NCBI GenBank assembly: GCA_003477045.1
Contig: DMTS01000052.1
Location: forward strand, 203-13,249
DNA: 13,047 nucleotides
Reading direction: 5' to 3'
DNA from: Candidatus Delongbacteria bacterium
Lineage (GTDB): Bacteria; UBA4055
The position numbers were made by a program, and so were the translations under genes. Within the stretch, counting starts at the first letter, position 1. Each line of letters starts with the position of its first letter. The notes under the pieces are model-generated. The model saw only the letters and a list, made by a program, of their open reading frames with translations, had not been told where the DNA came from and did not search any database. Shown here one piece after another: positions 1 through 7,070 of the stretch.

Positions 1-315
<315 letters not shown>

Positions 316-453
316 TTATTTAAAACATTTTTGAAAATTAACAGCACCATTCATTAATATATATATCAACGAACAGCGCAGGGCCTTCTTTACTTCTTTG
401 TGCTTTTTACTTTTCTTCTTCTTGCCTATTTCAATGAACAATTTTATGCTTCG
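316..453 (-). promoter_or_regulatory. 16S rRNA leader with boxA-like motif
   Basis: This is the spacer between tRNA-Glu and the 16S 5' end and contains no ORF of note. Near its upstream end, at 427-440 on the minus strand, lies TGTTCATTGAAATA. It resembles the TGTTCTTTGAAAA type of rRNA leader element (boxA-like, the antitermination/NusB-S10 site of rRNA operons). A purine-rich stretch follows (GGCAAGAAGAAGAAAAG), and further AT-rich sequence runs up to the mature 16S end. The RNase III processing stem cannot be judged because the 3' flank of 16S is outside the window. The boxA assignment rests on similarity only. Confidence 0.45.
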
Positions 454-525
454 TGATCCCACGGGGAATCGAACCCCGATTACAAGGATGAAAACCTTGT
501 GGCCTAACCGTTAGCCGATGGAACC
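454..525 (-). tRNA. tRNA-Glu (anticodon TTC)
   Basis: The minus strand folds as a standard cloverleaf. The acceptor stem is GGTTCCA/TGGGATC with two G-U pairs. The D-arm region is CGGCTAACGGTTAGGCC. The anticodon stem CAAGG/CCTTG holds the loop TTTTCAT, giving anticodon TTC. The T-arm is CGGGGTTCGATTCCCCG. The discriminator base is A at 454. CCA is not encoded, as ACG follows. It lies 13 bases downstream of tRNA-His and upstream of 16S on the same strand, so it is probably co-transcribed with both. Confidence 0.96.
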
Positions 526-538
526 ATTATATTTCAAG

Positions 539-612
539 GGTGAGAGACGGGGTTTGAACCCGCGACAACCTGAGTCACAGTCAGGCACTCTGCCAACTGA
601 GCTACTCCCACC
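539..612 (-). tRNA. tRNA-His (anticodon GTG)
   Basis: The minus strand begins GGTGGGAGTAGCTCAGTTGG. The anticodon stem CCTGA/TCAGG encloses the loop CTGTGAC, giving anticodon GTG. The T-arm is CGCGGGTTCAAACCCCG. The extra 5' G (G-1, position 612) can pair with C73 (position 539), the hallmark identity element of tRNA-His, so it is included in the gene. CCA is not encoded. It is the first gene after the tandem promoters at 634-745. Confidence 0.96.
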
Positions 613-633
613 GTAATTCTTAAACGGGTCGCT

Positions 634-662
634 AATTTAAGAATTTTTTTTTCGGTTGTCAA
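634..662 (-). promoter_or_regulatory. rRNA/tRNA promoter P2 (sigma-70 type, GC-rich discriminator)
   Basis: On the minus strand TTGACA (657-662) is followed after exactly 17 bases by TAAATT (634-639). The bases between the -10 box and the expected start include the GC-rich block CGACCCG (625-631). The initiation point would lie just upstream of tRNA-His. The same arrangement occurs about 83 bases further upstream, and both copies are preceded by AAAGTC. GC-rich discriminators are typical of stringently controlled rRNA promoters. Confidence 0.75.
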
Positions 663-716
663 GACTTTATTACTTAAATTTTACGCATTAGCAATCTAAG
701 CAGTAAAGCGGGTCGA

Positions 717-745
717 AAGTTATTCAAAATTACTTTTATTGTCAA
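717..745 (-). promoter_or_regulatory. rRNA/tRNA promoter P1 (sigma-70 type, GC-rich discriminator)
   Basis: On the minus strand TTGACA (740-745) is followed after 17 bases by TAACTT (717-722), and then by the discriminator CGACCCG (709-715). It shares with P2 the upstream AAAGTC, the perfect -35 box, the spacing, and the CGACCCG(C/T)TT block after the -10 box. The two together look like the tandem promoters common at rRNA operons. Confidence 0.72.
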
Positions 746-791
746 GACTTTTTTTGCAATATTTACTAAAAATATTAGCTGTGCAGAAAAA

Positions 792-1721
792 TCATTCTTT
801 TTTTGCTACAAGAAACACATAATATTTACCGAATGTCAGCACTTTAAATCCATGCTGCTGAAGATATTTTTTGTAAAAACTGACATCCTTGAATAACAGA
901 TTAAGATTAGATTCGGAGTAGTTCTTTGTTTTAGCTCCGTAAACGACTTCGCAGTCGATATATCTGCTGTTGGGGAATCCGAGGATCACGCAGCCTTCTT
1001 TACTTAGAACATTCTGAATAATGTACCGGAATATTTCTTTCCCGTCTATATCAGGGCTTTGAAGAGTACCGATAGATATAACTATGTCCTGTTGAGGCAA
1101 TCCTAAATCACTAATTTTCGCGATATCTTCATTTATGAAACTAAAATTGTCTTCCGGAAAAGATTTTTCGGCTTTTTTTATAGCTGAAGGACAATGATCA
1201 ATTCCTGTAAATTGTATCGCACCTGAAATTTCTCTGAAAACTTCGATAAATATCCTGAACTCATCTCCCCTGTTTATGCCGAGATTTAAGAGCTTCATAC
1301 CTCTGTCAACAAGTATTTCTTTGAGAGATCTGATGTAATCGTTCAAAAAATAAGGCTCTTCAAATTTGAATATCTTTGAGAAATCCGAGCCTACTCCGTA
1401 TTTTTCAGTAATATGGACGCCCGAGTGATTATGCCAGGATTTGTTTAAATTAAGAGGAGAATAACTTATCTGTATCCTGTTATTTTTTAACTGACGCGGA
1501 GTGTGTATCTTGCAGTGTAGCACTTCCGCCAGATCGACCCAAACTTTAAATGGCCTGTAAATATATTTCTGACCGAGAATGCTTATTTCTGTTCCTGAGA
1601 ATTCATTTGAAATATCGGGATCTATAACTTCAAATTCTATCGTTTCATCTACCCTGCATGAAGACAACTGCATTTTTAGCTGAACATATATCGAGTGTAG
1701 AGATTGATCAGTAAAAATCAT
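792..1721 (-). CDS. class I SAM-dependent methyltransferase, unknown substrate
   Basis: The protein has 309 residues. The C-terminal two thirds read as a Rossmann-type methyltransferase. There is a degenerate motif I (LLNLGINRGDE, about 144-154, where DxGxGxG is usual), an acidic residue after strand 2 (TGIDHCP, D175), INEDI at about 196-200, and DIVISIGTLQS at about 212-222. The C-terminal strand pattern GFKVLTFGKYYVFLVAKK is the usual last beta hairpin. The first 110 residues are not a fold I recognise and may bind the substrate. The start ATG overlaps the stop codon of the upstream tlpA-like gene as ATGA, so the two are probably translationally coupled. No terminator is evident between its stop and the rRNA promoters downstream. 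The family is reasonably clear, but the substrate cannot be told. Confidence 0.72.
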   Translation of the reverse strand: MIFTDQSLHSIYVQLKMQLSSCRVDETIEFEVIDPDISNEFSGTEISILGQKYIYRPFKVWVDLAEVLHCKIHTPRQLKNNRIQISYSPLNLNKSWHNHSGVHITEKYGVGSDFSKIFKFEEPYFLNDYIRSLKEILVDRGMKLLNLGINRGDEFRIFIEVFREISGAIQFTGIDHCPSAIKKAEKSFPEDNFSFINEDIAKISDLGLPQQDIVISIGTLQSPDIDGKEIFRYIIQNVLSKEGCVILGFPNSRYIDCEVVYGAKTKNYSESNLNLLFKDVSFYKKYLQQHGFKVLTFGKYYVFLVAKKE

Positions 1722-2200
1722 TTTATTATTTTATTCACTTCTTTAAGAAGTTCGCCGTAACTGGTCTGACCCTTCTTTTTAAAAGTTATATGTTTATCTT
1801 TATCGATCAGGAAGGTATAAGGCACAGATTCCCCGCCGCCGAAACTTTTAATAACTTTCAGGTCGCAGTCTTTTAAAAGTTCCATGTTGAACCCTTTGGT
1901 TTTTAGAAAGCTTTTGGCCTTTGAAACGGTTGACGGTTTGTCGATAGTGACTAGAATAACATTAAGACCTTTGCCGGAATATTCATTACTTATTTTATTG
2001 AACTCCGGAAGCTCTTCTTTACATGGTTTACACCAGCTCGCCCAAAAATTCAAAAGCACGGGTCCTTTTAGGAGCAGACTGTCAAGCTCTATGATCTTCC
2101 CGTCAGTATTTTCAAGCCTGAAAGAAGGGGCTTTTTTCAAATCCTGGCAGTACAACGATATAGACAAACAAAATAAAATAAATATAAAAAGCTTTTTCAT
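1718..2200 (-). CDS. TlpA/ResA-like thiol-disulfide oxidoreductase, exported
   Basis: The protein has 160 residues. It starts with MKK and a hydrophobic stretch (about 4-17), a signal peptide or membrane anchor. The Cys at 18 is in a poor lipobox context (SLYC), so lipoprotein processing is doubtful. The mature part has the AhpC/TSA-TlpA pattern: APSFRLENTDGKIIELDSL, then NFWASWCKPC with the redox pair C57/C60, and the cis-proline loop SVPYTFLID (P127). Such proteins reduce or shuffle disulfides in the periplasm, often for cytochrome c maturation or oxidative repair. No such partner genes are in view. An SD-like AAGGTG lies 7 bases before the ATG (2208-2213). A strong promoter lies just upstream, and the gene heads a two-gene operon with the methyltransferase. 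Confidence 0.9.
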   Translation of the reverse strand: MKKLFIFILFCLSISLYCQDLKKAPSFRLENTDGKIIELDSLLLKGPVLLNFWASWCKPCKEELPEFNKISNEYSGKGLNVILVTIDKPSTVSKAKSFLKTKGFNMELLKDCDLKVIKSFGGGESVPYTFLIDKDKHITFKKKGQTSYGELLKEVNKIIK

Positions 2201-2226
2201 TATTCTTCACCTTTTTTTTGAAAGTA

Positions 2227-2255
2227 AATTTATTACTTAACCTGATTATTGTCAA
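2227..2255 (-). promoter_or_regulatory. promoter of the tlpA-like operon
   Basis: On the minus strand TTGACA (2250-2255), a 17-base spacer and TAAATT (2227-2232) form a near-consensus sigma-70 promoter. It is the same -35/-10 pair as rRNA promoter P2. The predicted transcript start is about 20 bases before the start codon, leaving room for the AAGGTG ribosome-binding site. Confidence 0.7.
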
Positions 2256-2278
2256 CCAAAAAATATAGAATTTATTAT
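2249..2278 (+). promoter_or_regulatory. probable ftcD promoter, divergent, sharing the -35 region
   Basis: On the plus strand TTGTCA (2249-2254), an 18-base spacer and TATTAT (2273-2278) each differ from consensus by one base. The -35 hexamer covers almost the same bases as the -35 of the divergent tlpA-like promoter, because TTGTCAA reads TTGACAA on the other strand. This would leave a 5' untranslated region of about 90 AT-rich bases before the ftcD start. The site is inferred from sequence only. Confidence 0.4.
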
Positions 2279-2373
2279 ATATATGTAATAAATTATTATA
2301 AAATTATTGTTTTGAATATATTTTTAATTTGATTATTTTTACTACCCTGAAAGAATTAACTTTAGAGGATATC

Positions 2374-4059
2374 ATGAAAATTGTAGAATGCGTACCGAAC
2401 TTCAGTGAAGGAAGAAATATGTCTGTGATCGATCAGATAACGGATGAAATAAAAAAAATAAAAAGCGTAAAGCTGCTTGATGTCGACCCGGGTTTTGATA
2501 CTAACAGGACAGTAGTAACTTTTGTAGGAGATCCTGAAAGTGTGAAAGAAGCTGCTTTTAATGCAATAAAAAGATCCCATCAGCTGATAGATATGACGAA
2601 TCATAAAGGCGCACACCCTCGATTTGGAGCCTGTGATGTTTGCCCGATAATTCCTGTAAGCGATGTTACGATGGAAGAATGCGCAAAAACGGCTCATCAG
2701 CTTGGAGAAAGGCTCGGAAAAGAACTTGATTATCCTGTTTATTTTTATGAATATGCGGCGACTTCTGAAGAAAGAAGGAACCTTGCGTGGGTCAGACAGG
2801 GCGAGTATGAAGCTCTTGAAGCCAACCTGAAGGATCCCGCAAGAAAACCTGATGCGGGACCTAGCGAATTCAGACCGAAAGCAGGCGCTACGGCAGTGGG
2901 CGCAAGAGATTTTTTGATAGCTTATAATGTAAATCTGAATACAAAGAATGAAAAACTGGCTCATGACATAGCGCTCAATATTAGAGAACAGGGTCGTTTT
3001 TTAAAAGATGAAAATGATAAATTTATAAAAGACAAAGACGGAAATAAAATGAAACAGCCCGGAATGTTCAAGAACTGCAAAGCTATCGGGTGGTATGTTG
3101 ACGACTATAAAAGAGCTCAGATATCGATCAATTTAACGAACTATCATGTTACTTCTATGCATGATGTTTTTGACGAGATATCAAAACAGGCTGCGGAAAG
3201 AGGTTTGAGAGTAACCGGAAGCGAGATTGTCGGAGTAGTTCCGAAAGATGCAGTTATCAAAGCCGGGATTCATTATCTTGAGAAACAGGGATCGTGTTCT
3301 GCGGCGGATGAAAAGGAATTGATTAAGATCGCAATCCAGTCTCTCGGACTATCAGATGTGGCTGAGTTTAAATCTGAAGAGAAAATAATTGAATATATGA
3401 TCTCTAAACCGAATAAGCTTGTTGATCTGACAATAACTGAATTTAACGATATGCTTTCTTCCGATGCTCCCGCGCCGGGCGGAGGATCCGTTGCAGCACT
3501 TTGCGGAAGCCTTGCCGCGTCCCTCGGGGCAATGGTCATGAACCTGACTTATGATAAAAAAGGTTATAAGCAGCATAACGAAGAAGTAAATAAACTTGGA
3601 AAAGATCTTCAGCAGAGAAAGTATGAGCTTCTTAACCTTATCGACGCTGATACGGACGCTTTTAATATCCTTATGGATGCTCTAAGCGCCAAATCGAAAG
3701 CGAAATCATCAGAAGATCCTGAAGAGATCAAAAAAGCGGATAAACAGTACTATAATGCAACGGTTTTAGCTACTGACATACCGCTTAAAGTAATGAGCTG
3801 CATCATGGAGCTTAACCCTATTATAAAAAGAGTTGCAGAGATAGGAAACAAAAACGCAGCGAGCGATGCAGGAGTTGCAGCGCTTTTAATAGAATCCGGG
3901 GTAAAAGCCGCCGGTTTGAATGTAAAGATCAACCTTTCAGGGTTCGATAATACCGATAATTATAAATTGTCAACTTTGAAAAAAATGAATAATCTGCTGG
4001 CTGAAGTCGATCATGAAGTTGAAGCTATTTTGAGCTTAGTCGAGAAAAAAATAAACTGA
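2374..4059 (+). CDS. ftcD: bifunctional glutamate formimidoyltransferase / formimidoyl-THF cyclodeaminase
   Basis: The enzyme moves the formimino group from formiminoglutamate (a histidine breakdown product) to tetrahydrofolate, then cyclises it to 5,10-methenyl-THF with release of ammonia. The start is set at ATG 2374 (MKIVECVPNFSEG, the conserved N terminus of the family) with AGAGGA at 2364-2369; an in-frame ATG 45 bases earlier lacks support. This gives 561 residues, close to the human fusion enzyme (541). Residues 1 to about 325 are the transferase, with GAHPRFGACDVCP and the catalytic-type His at 81. Residues about 345-561 are the cyclodeaminase, with DAPAPGGGSVAALCGSLAAS (364-383) and GNKNAASDAG (491-500). 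No other hut genes are in the window. The gene stands alone, between a divergent promoter region and a bidirectional terminator. Confidence 0.96.
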   Translation: MKIVECVPNFSEGRNMSVIDQITDEIKKIKSVKLLDVDPGFDTNRTVVTFVGDPESVKEAAFNAIKRSHQLIDMTNHKGAHPRFGACDVCPIIPVSDVTMEECAKTAHQLGERLGKELDYPVYFYEYAATSEERRNLAWVRQGEYEALEANLKDPARKPDAGPSEFRPKAGATAVGARDFLIAYNVNLNTKNEKLAHDIALNIREQGRFLKDENDKFIKDKDGNKMKQPGMFKNCKAIGWYVDDYKRAQISINLTNYHVTSMHDVFDEISKQAAERGLRVTGSEIVGVVPKDAVIKAGIHYLEKQGSCSAADEKELIKIAIQSLGLSDVAEFKSEEKIIEYMISKPNKLVDLTITEFNDMLSSDAPAPGGGSVAALCGSLAASLGAMVMNLTYDKKGYKQHNEEVNKLGKDLQQRKYELLNLIDADTDAFNILMDALSAKSKAKSSEDPEEIKKADKQYYNATVLATDIPLKVMSCIMELNPIIKRVAEIGNKNAASDAGVAALLIESGVKAAGLNVKINLSGFDNTDNYKLSTLKKMNNLLAEVDHEVEAILSLVEKKIN

Positions 4060-4060
4060 T

Positions 4061-4087
4061 AAAAAGAGACCTATGGGTCTCTTTTTT
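4061..4087. terminator. bidirectional rho-independent terminator between convergent genes
   Basis: AAAAGAGACC (4062-4071) and GGTCTCTTTT (4076-4085) form a 10-bp stem with the loop TATG, followed by a T-run on the plus strand and, by symmetry, on the minus strand. It serves ftcD, which ends at 4059, and the convergent polymerase-like gene. The stop codon (TAG) of the latter spans 4071-4073, at the top of the stem and in the loop, so half of the hairpin is inside that coding region. Confidence 0.88.
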
Positions 4088-7070
4088 CTTTTAATTCAAT
4101 ATAAAAGGGTATTTCCTTCAGTAATCTTATGAGATTATACAAAACCCCGTCGTTCAAAGTCAATTTCTTTTTCATCGTTAACACTTCTTTTGTATCGGAA
4201 AAATATATTTCGATGCCGCAGTTGCCTTCTTCAGTGAGACCTGAACATAGTTCGCTAACTGTCTCGTTATCGTTTTTCTCAAATGAAATATAAAGAACGA
4301 ATGTATATTCAAGAAAAATATTCCGATTTATTTTAACATTCTGCCCGTCTCTGATCTTTATGTACCTGCATAACTCGCAGTCGCATTCATCAATGCAACT
4401 GAAAATGATCCCTGTATATTCTTCTTCGAAATTCATTTTTGTTTCAACAGTATAGTCAGAGGTTGAAGAAATACTCAATTCTACAGACGATGCATCGAAC
4501 AGTTCCGGCTGTGATTTATCGTCTTTTTTTAACGATTTAAAAAAATCGTCATTCAGATTTTCCAGTTCCTTCCGGTTCGGATTAAATATATCAAAAAATC
4601 CGATCTTTATCAGTATTTCGATAATATTGTGTTTAACAATATTTTTATCGCATTTTTCGAGAAAATCCTGAAATCCGTTAATACGGTTTGAATCTATAAA
4701 GTCAAAAATATAATCCGATACTTTTACCGAGATCCCCTTCACGCAATAAGGAGGTAAAAAAATAAATGCGTCTTTGCAGAAAGCCTTTTTCGTTATATTT
4801 GATATGGCTATTTTTTGAAAAACGAAGCCTTCTTCCTGCATATCTTTAATATATTTCCTCCATTCATCATCCGAATCTACCTCACGGAGAAATATGAATT
4901 TTTTAAATTCTTTCGGATTTCTGGTCTTTAGTTCCAGCATTCTCAGAGAAATTATTACTTTGGTTGATATTTCAGAAAGTGATGAATAAAATACTGTAGG
5001 CTGAAGCGCAGCTTTTAAATATTCGCATTTCTCCGAATAACCTTTTTTTTCCGATATCTGGTTAAGTACTGAATTGAATTGAATGAGCCCCGATGATTCA
5101 AGCAGCCTTGATTTTAATCCGGCAACATCTTTTGAGGAAAACATTTTATCGCATATGAAGTGGAACTGCTCTTTAAAAACAATAAAACCGCGTGTTATAT
5201 TAAGTTCCTTTTTATACCTCTTGCCCGGATATTCCGGCGCAGGCCTGTTAAGAATGAAAGAAAGGTTTGTCCTTCCGGATTCAAGATACAATATAAGATT
5301 AGCCATCGGATCCGAGCTTACCTCAAGAAATTTCTCTCTCTGATAATTATAGCTGAAGTAGGGTATCATTGAAAGTTCGTCTTTCTTGATCCTGACAATA
5401 AGTTCTTCTGAAAGTTCCTTAAGTCCCGATTCTTTTGCGGGACCCAGTCTGAAATATTTCCTGATCTCCGGATAGTTATTTGATTCGATATTAATATTCC
5501 ATACTCCGAAATGTTTTGCTGTATTCATATTATAAAAAGATACCGGAATGTTCTGCTCCGGAGATCTGCTTGTAACAGGCAGTATATTTCCGATATTTTC
5601 ATTACTTAGGACAAGCTGATTGGTATTGGTCGTATAATTCTTGAACATGTCATCTATAGAAAGGGATAAGATCAGAACTTCCTTATATTCGGGATTTTTT
5701 TTTAATTCTTCTTCTACCTCTGCAGCCTTTAATATTTCATTCATCTGACCAGGCGATCTGTAATTTTTGTTGTAGTATTTGTTCATTACTTCTGAAACCG
5801 TTTTCGGAACTCCATATTCTTTTTCAAGAGAATTCATGATCGAGATGAAATGCCATTTTGAATATTCGCTTAAAAAACAGATCGATTCCGCAGGGAATCT
5901 TTCGGACAGATATGTAAACAGCATCGGTCTGTTTTCCGGGGACACGATTACCGTGATCTGGGGATGAAGTTTCTTGCCTGCAAGAACAGCTCTATGATAG
6001 TCTTTAGATGTAAAAACAGGCGATGACAGTGTCAGGTTGAATATATAAGCCAGATGAAGATCATTAACAAAACCAGAGAAGAAAAGACTCTGATCATATT
6101 TTTCGTAAAAATCATTTTTTACTTCGATCAGAAAAAGAATAATGTCTGAAATATTATATTTTCTTATATATGCAAGCTCTTCAAAAATGATCTCATTGAG
6201 TTCCTCTTCCCGCTCAGATAAGAGTCTGTATGTTTTCTCCTTGAGCGTTTCATAGCAGGAATATTCAATTTCGCCTTTTAATTTAAACACGGGAAATTTA
6301 ATAGGTGCCTCATCGATTATAAAATGACAGGACCTGGATAGTTTTTCCCTGTTCTCGAGTGCGGAAGACGGAAATTTTTCCGCGAAAACATCTGTGCATC
6401 CCAGGTACTGATTCCTAAACTGCTTTTCACAGCATTTCTCACCTGAAATTCTGGCTGCCATTTCTTTTATTTTATGGCTGCCTTCTTCTAAGTAATAAAC
6501 AGGATTTGCGGCAAGAAGTTGAGCACCGGTTTCACTATGAAATGAAAGAAGTTTTTTTGTAATATTCTCGTTATCGGGATCTTCATCATAAAGTATGTGA
6601 TAGAAGACCTCACCGCCTTCTTTTACTTTTGCTGACAGCTGATCGCTGATATAGTAGAAATCGGTTTCGACCTCTGTCTGGTTCGATATGAGATCGATTT
6701 TATAACAGCTCAGGCATAGGTAACAGTTTTTAAGATCAGAAATGTCTTCGATCGAACAGATATGCAGTTTGCTATTGACCCTGATCTTTTCTGATAATTT
6801 AACCGCACTTTTATACCCGTCGAAGTTTCTTATAAATATTTGAACTCTTATATATTTTCCATTTTCGAGCTCGGTAAAAAGATCCATACCTATTATAGGT
6901 TTGATTCCCGAATCGAGGCATTTTGAATAAAATTCAGTTATCCCGGAGAAATTCCCGTGATCGGTCAGCGACAGGTATTTTATTCCTTTTTTTTTGGCGT
7001 TAATGACCAGATCGTCAAATTTGATCGTTCCTTCAGGTTTTGTATATTGGGAATATATCATCAGCGACAT
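4071..7070 (-). CDS. DNA polymerase III alpha (DnaE)-like protein, predicted non-catalytic
   Basis: The protein has 999 residues, where DnaE usually has about 1,050-1,200. Residues 1-70 match the DnaE PHP start (YLSLTDHGNFSGITEFY, IKPIIG), but the HxH motif reads MIY (4-6) and the later VHY-type motif reads VYY (191-193). The palm is recognisable by position, yet the PDIDIDF motif reads PQITVIV (370-376) and the KxDFLGL motif reads NINIES (524-529). All three catalytic Asp positions are therefore lost. Later blocks match fingers (GFIVFKEQ, 628-635), the FNKSHA/YLKAHYPAEF region (about 676-728), HhH (ngFQDFLEKCD to ILIKIGFFDIFN, about 799-830) and FEEEYTGIIF (881-890). The OB-fold seems absent, and the last 80 residues resemble the DnaE C-terminal domain. 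The ATG lies inside the end of tsaC with a 10-base overlap, so translation is probably coupled. The frame is intact, so this is a degenerate paralogue rather than an obvious pseudogene. A structural or accessory role in replication or repair is inference. Confidence 0.82.
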   Translation of the reverse strand: MSLMIYSQYTKPEGTIKFDDLVINAKKKGIKYLSLTDHGNFSGITEFYSKCLDSGIKPIIGMDLFTELENGKYIRVQIFIRNFDGYKSAVKLSEKIRVNSKLHICSIEDISDLKNCYLCLSCYKIDLISNQTEVETDFYYISDQLSAKVKEGGEVFYHILYDEDPDNENITKKLLSFHSETGAQLLAANPVYYLEEGSHKIKEMAARISGEKCCEKQFRNQYLGCTDVFAEKFPSSALENREKLSRSCHFIIDEAPIKFPVFKLKGEIEYSCYETLKEKTYRLLSEREEELNEIIFEELAYIRKYNISDIILFLIEVKNDFYEKYDQSLFFSGFVNDLHLAYIFNLTLSSPVFTSKDYHRAVLAGKKLHPQITVIVSPENRPMLFTYLSERFPAESICFLSEYSKWHFISIMNSLEKEYGVPKTVSEVMNKYYNKNYRSPGQMNEILKAAEVEEELKKNPEYKEVLILSLSIDDMFKNYTTNTNQLVLSNENIGNILPVTSRSPEQNIPVSFYNMNTAKHFGVWNINIESNNYPEIRKYFRLGPAKESGLKELSEELIVRIKKDELSMIPYFSYNYQREKFLEVSSDPMANLILYLESGRTNLSFILNRPAPEYPGKRYKKELNITRGFIVFKEQFHFICDKMFSSKDVAGLKSRLLESSGLIQFNSVLNQISEKKGYSEKCEYLKAALQPTVFYSSLSEISTKVIISLRMLELKTRNPKEFKKFIFLREVDSDDEWRKYIKDMQEEGFVFQKIAISNITKKAFCKDAFIFLPPYCVKGISVKVSDYIFDFIDSNRINGFQDFLEKCDKNIVKHNIIEILIKIGFFDIFNPNRKELENLNDDFFKSLKKDDKSQPELFDASSVELSISSTSDYTVETKMNFEEEYTGIIFSCIDECDCELCRYIKIRDGQNVKINRNIFLEYTFVLYISFEKNDNETVSELCSGLTEEGNCGIEIYFSDTKEVLTMKKKLTLNDGVLYNLIRLLKEIPFYIELKEKRDP

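Noticed and set aside
757..781. Terminator after the methyltransferase gene (AATATTT-TTAGT-AAATATT)
   Set aside because: The stem is all A-T, and on the minus strand it is followed by an A-run rather than a T-run, so it would not terminate the methyltransferase operon.
2300..2335. Bacteroidota-type promoter (TTG...TAnnTTTG) for ftcD
   Set aside because: The -7 motif does not match exactly, and the other promoters in the window are of ordinary sigma-70 type.
2374..4059. Part of a histidine utilisation (hut) operon near tRNA-His
   Set aside because: ftcD stands alone in this window; no hutH, hutU or hutI is seen, and the nearby tRNA-His is transcribed in a separate unit, so the pairing is coincidental.
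4071..7070. Functional replicative DnaE or an error-prone DnaE2
   Set aside because: The catalytic Asp motifs are replaced and the length is short; both DnaE and DnaE2 keep the three palm aspartates.
4071..7070. Pseudogene of dnaE
   Set aside because: There is no stop or frameshift over 999 codons, operon coupling is intact, and conserved spacing of domains argues against simple decay, although decay cannot be ruled out from one genome.
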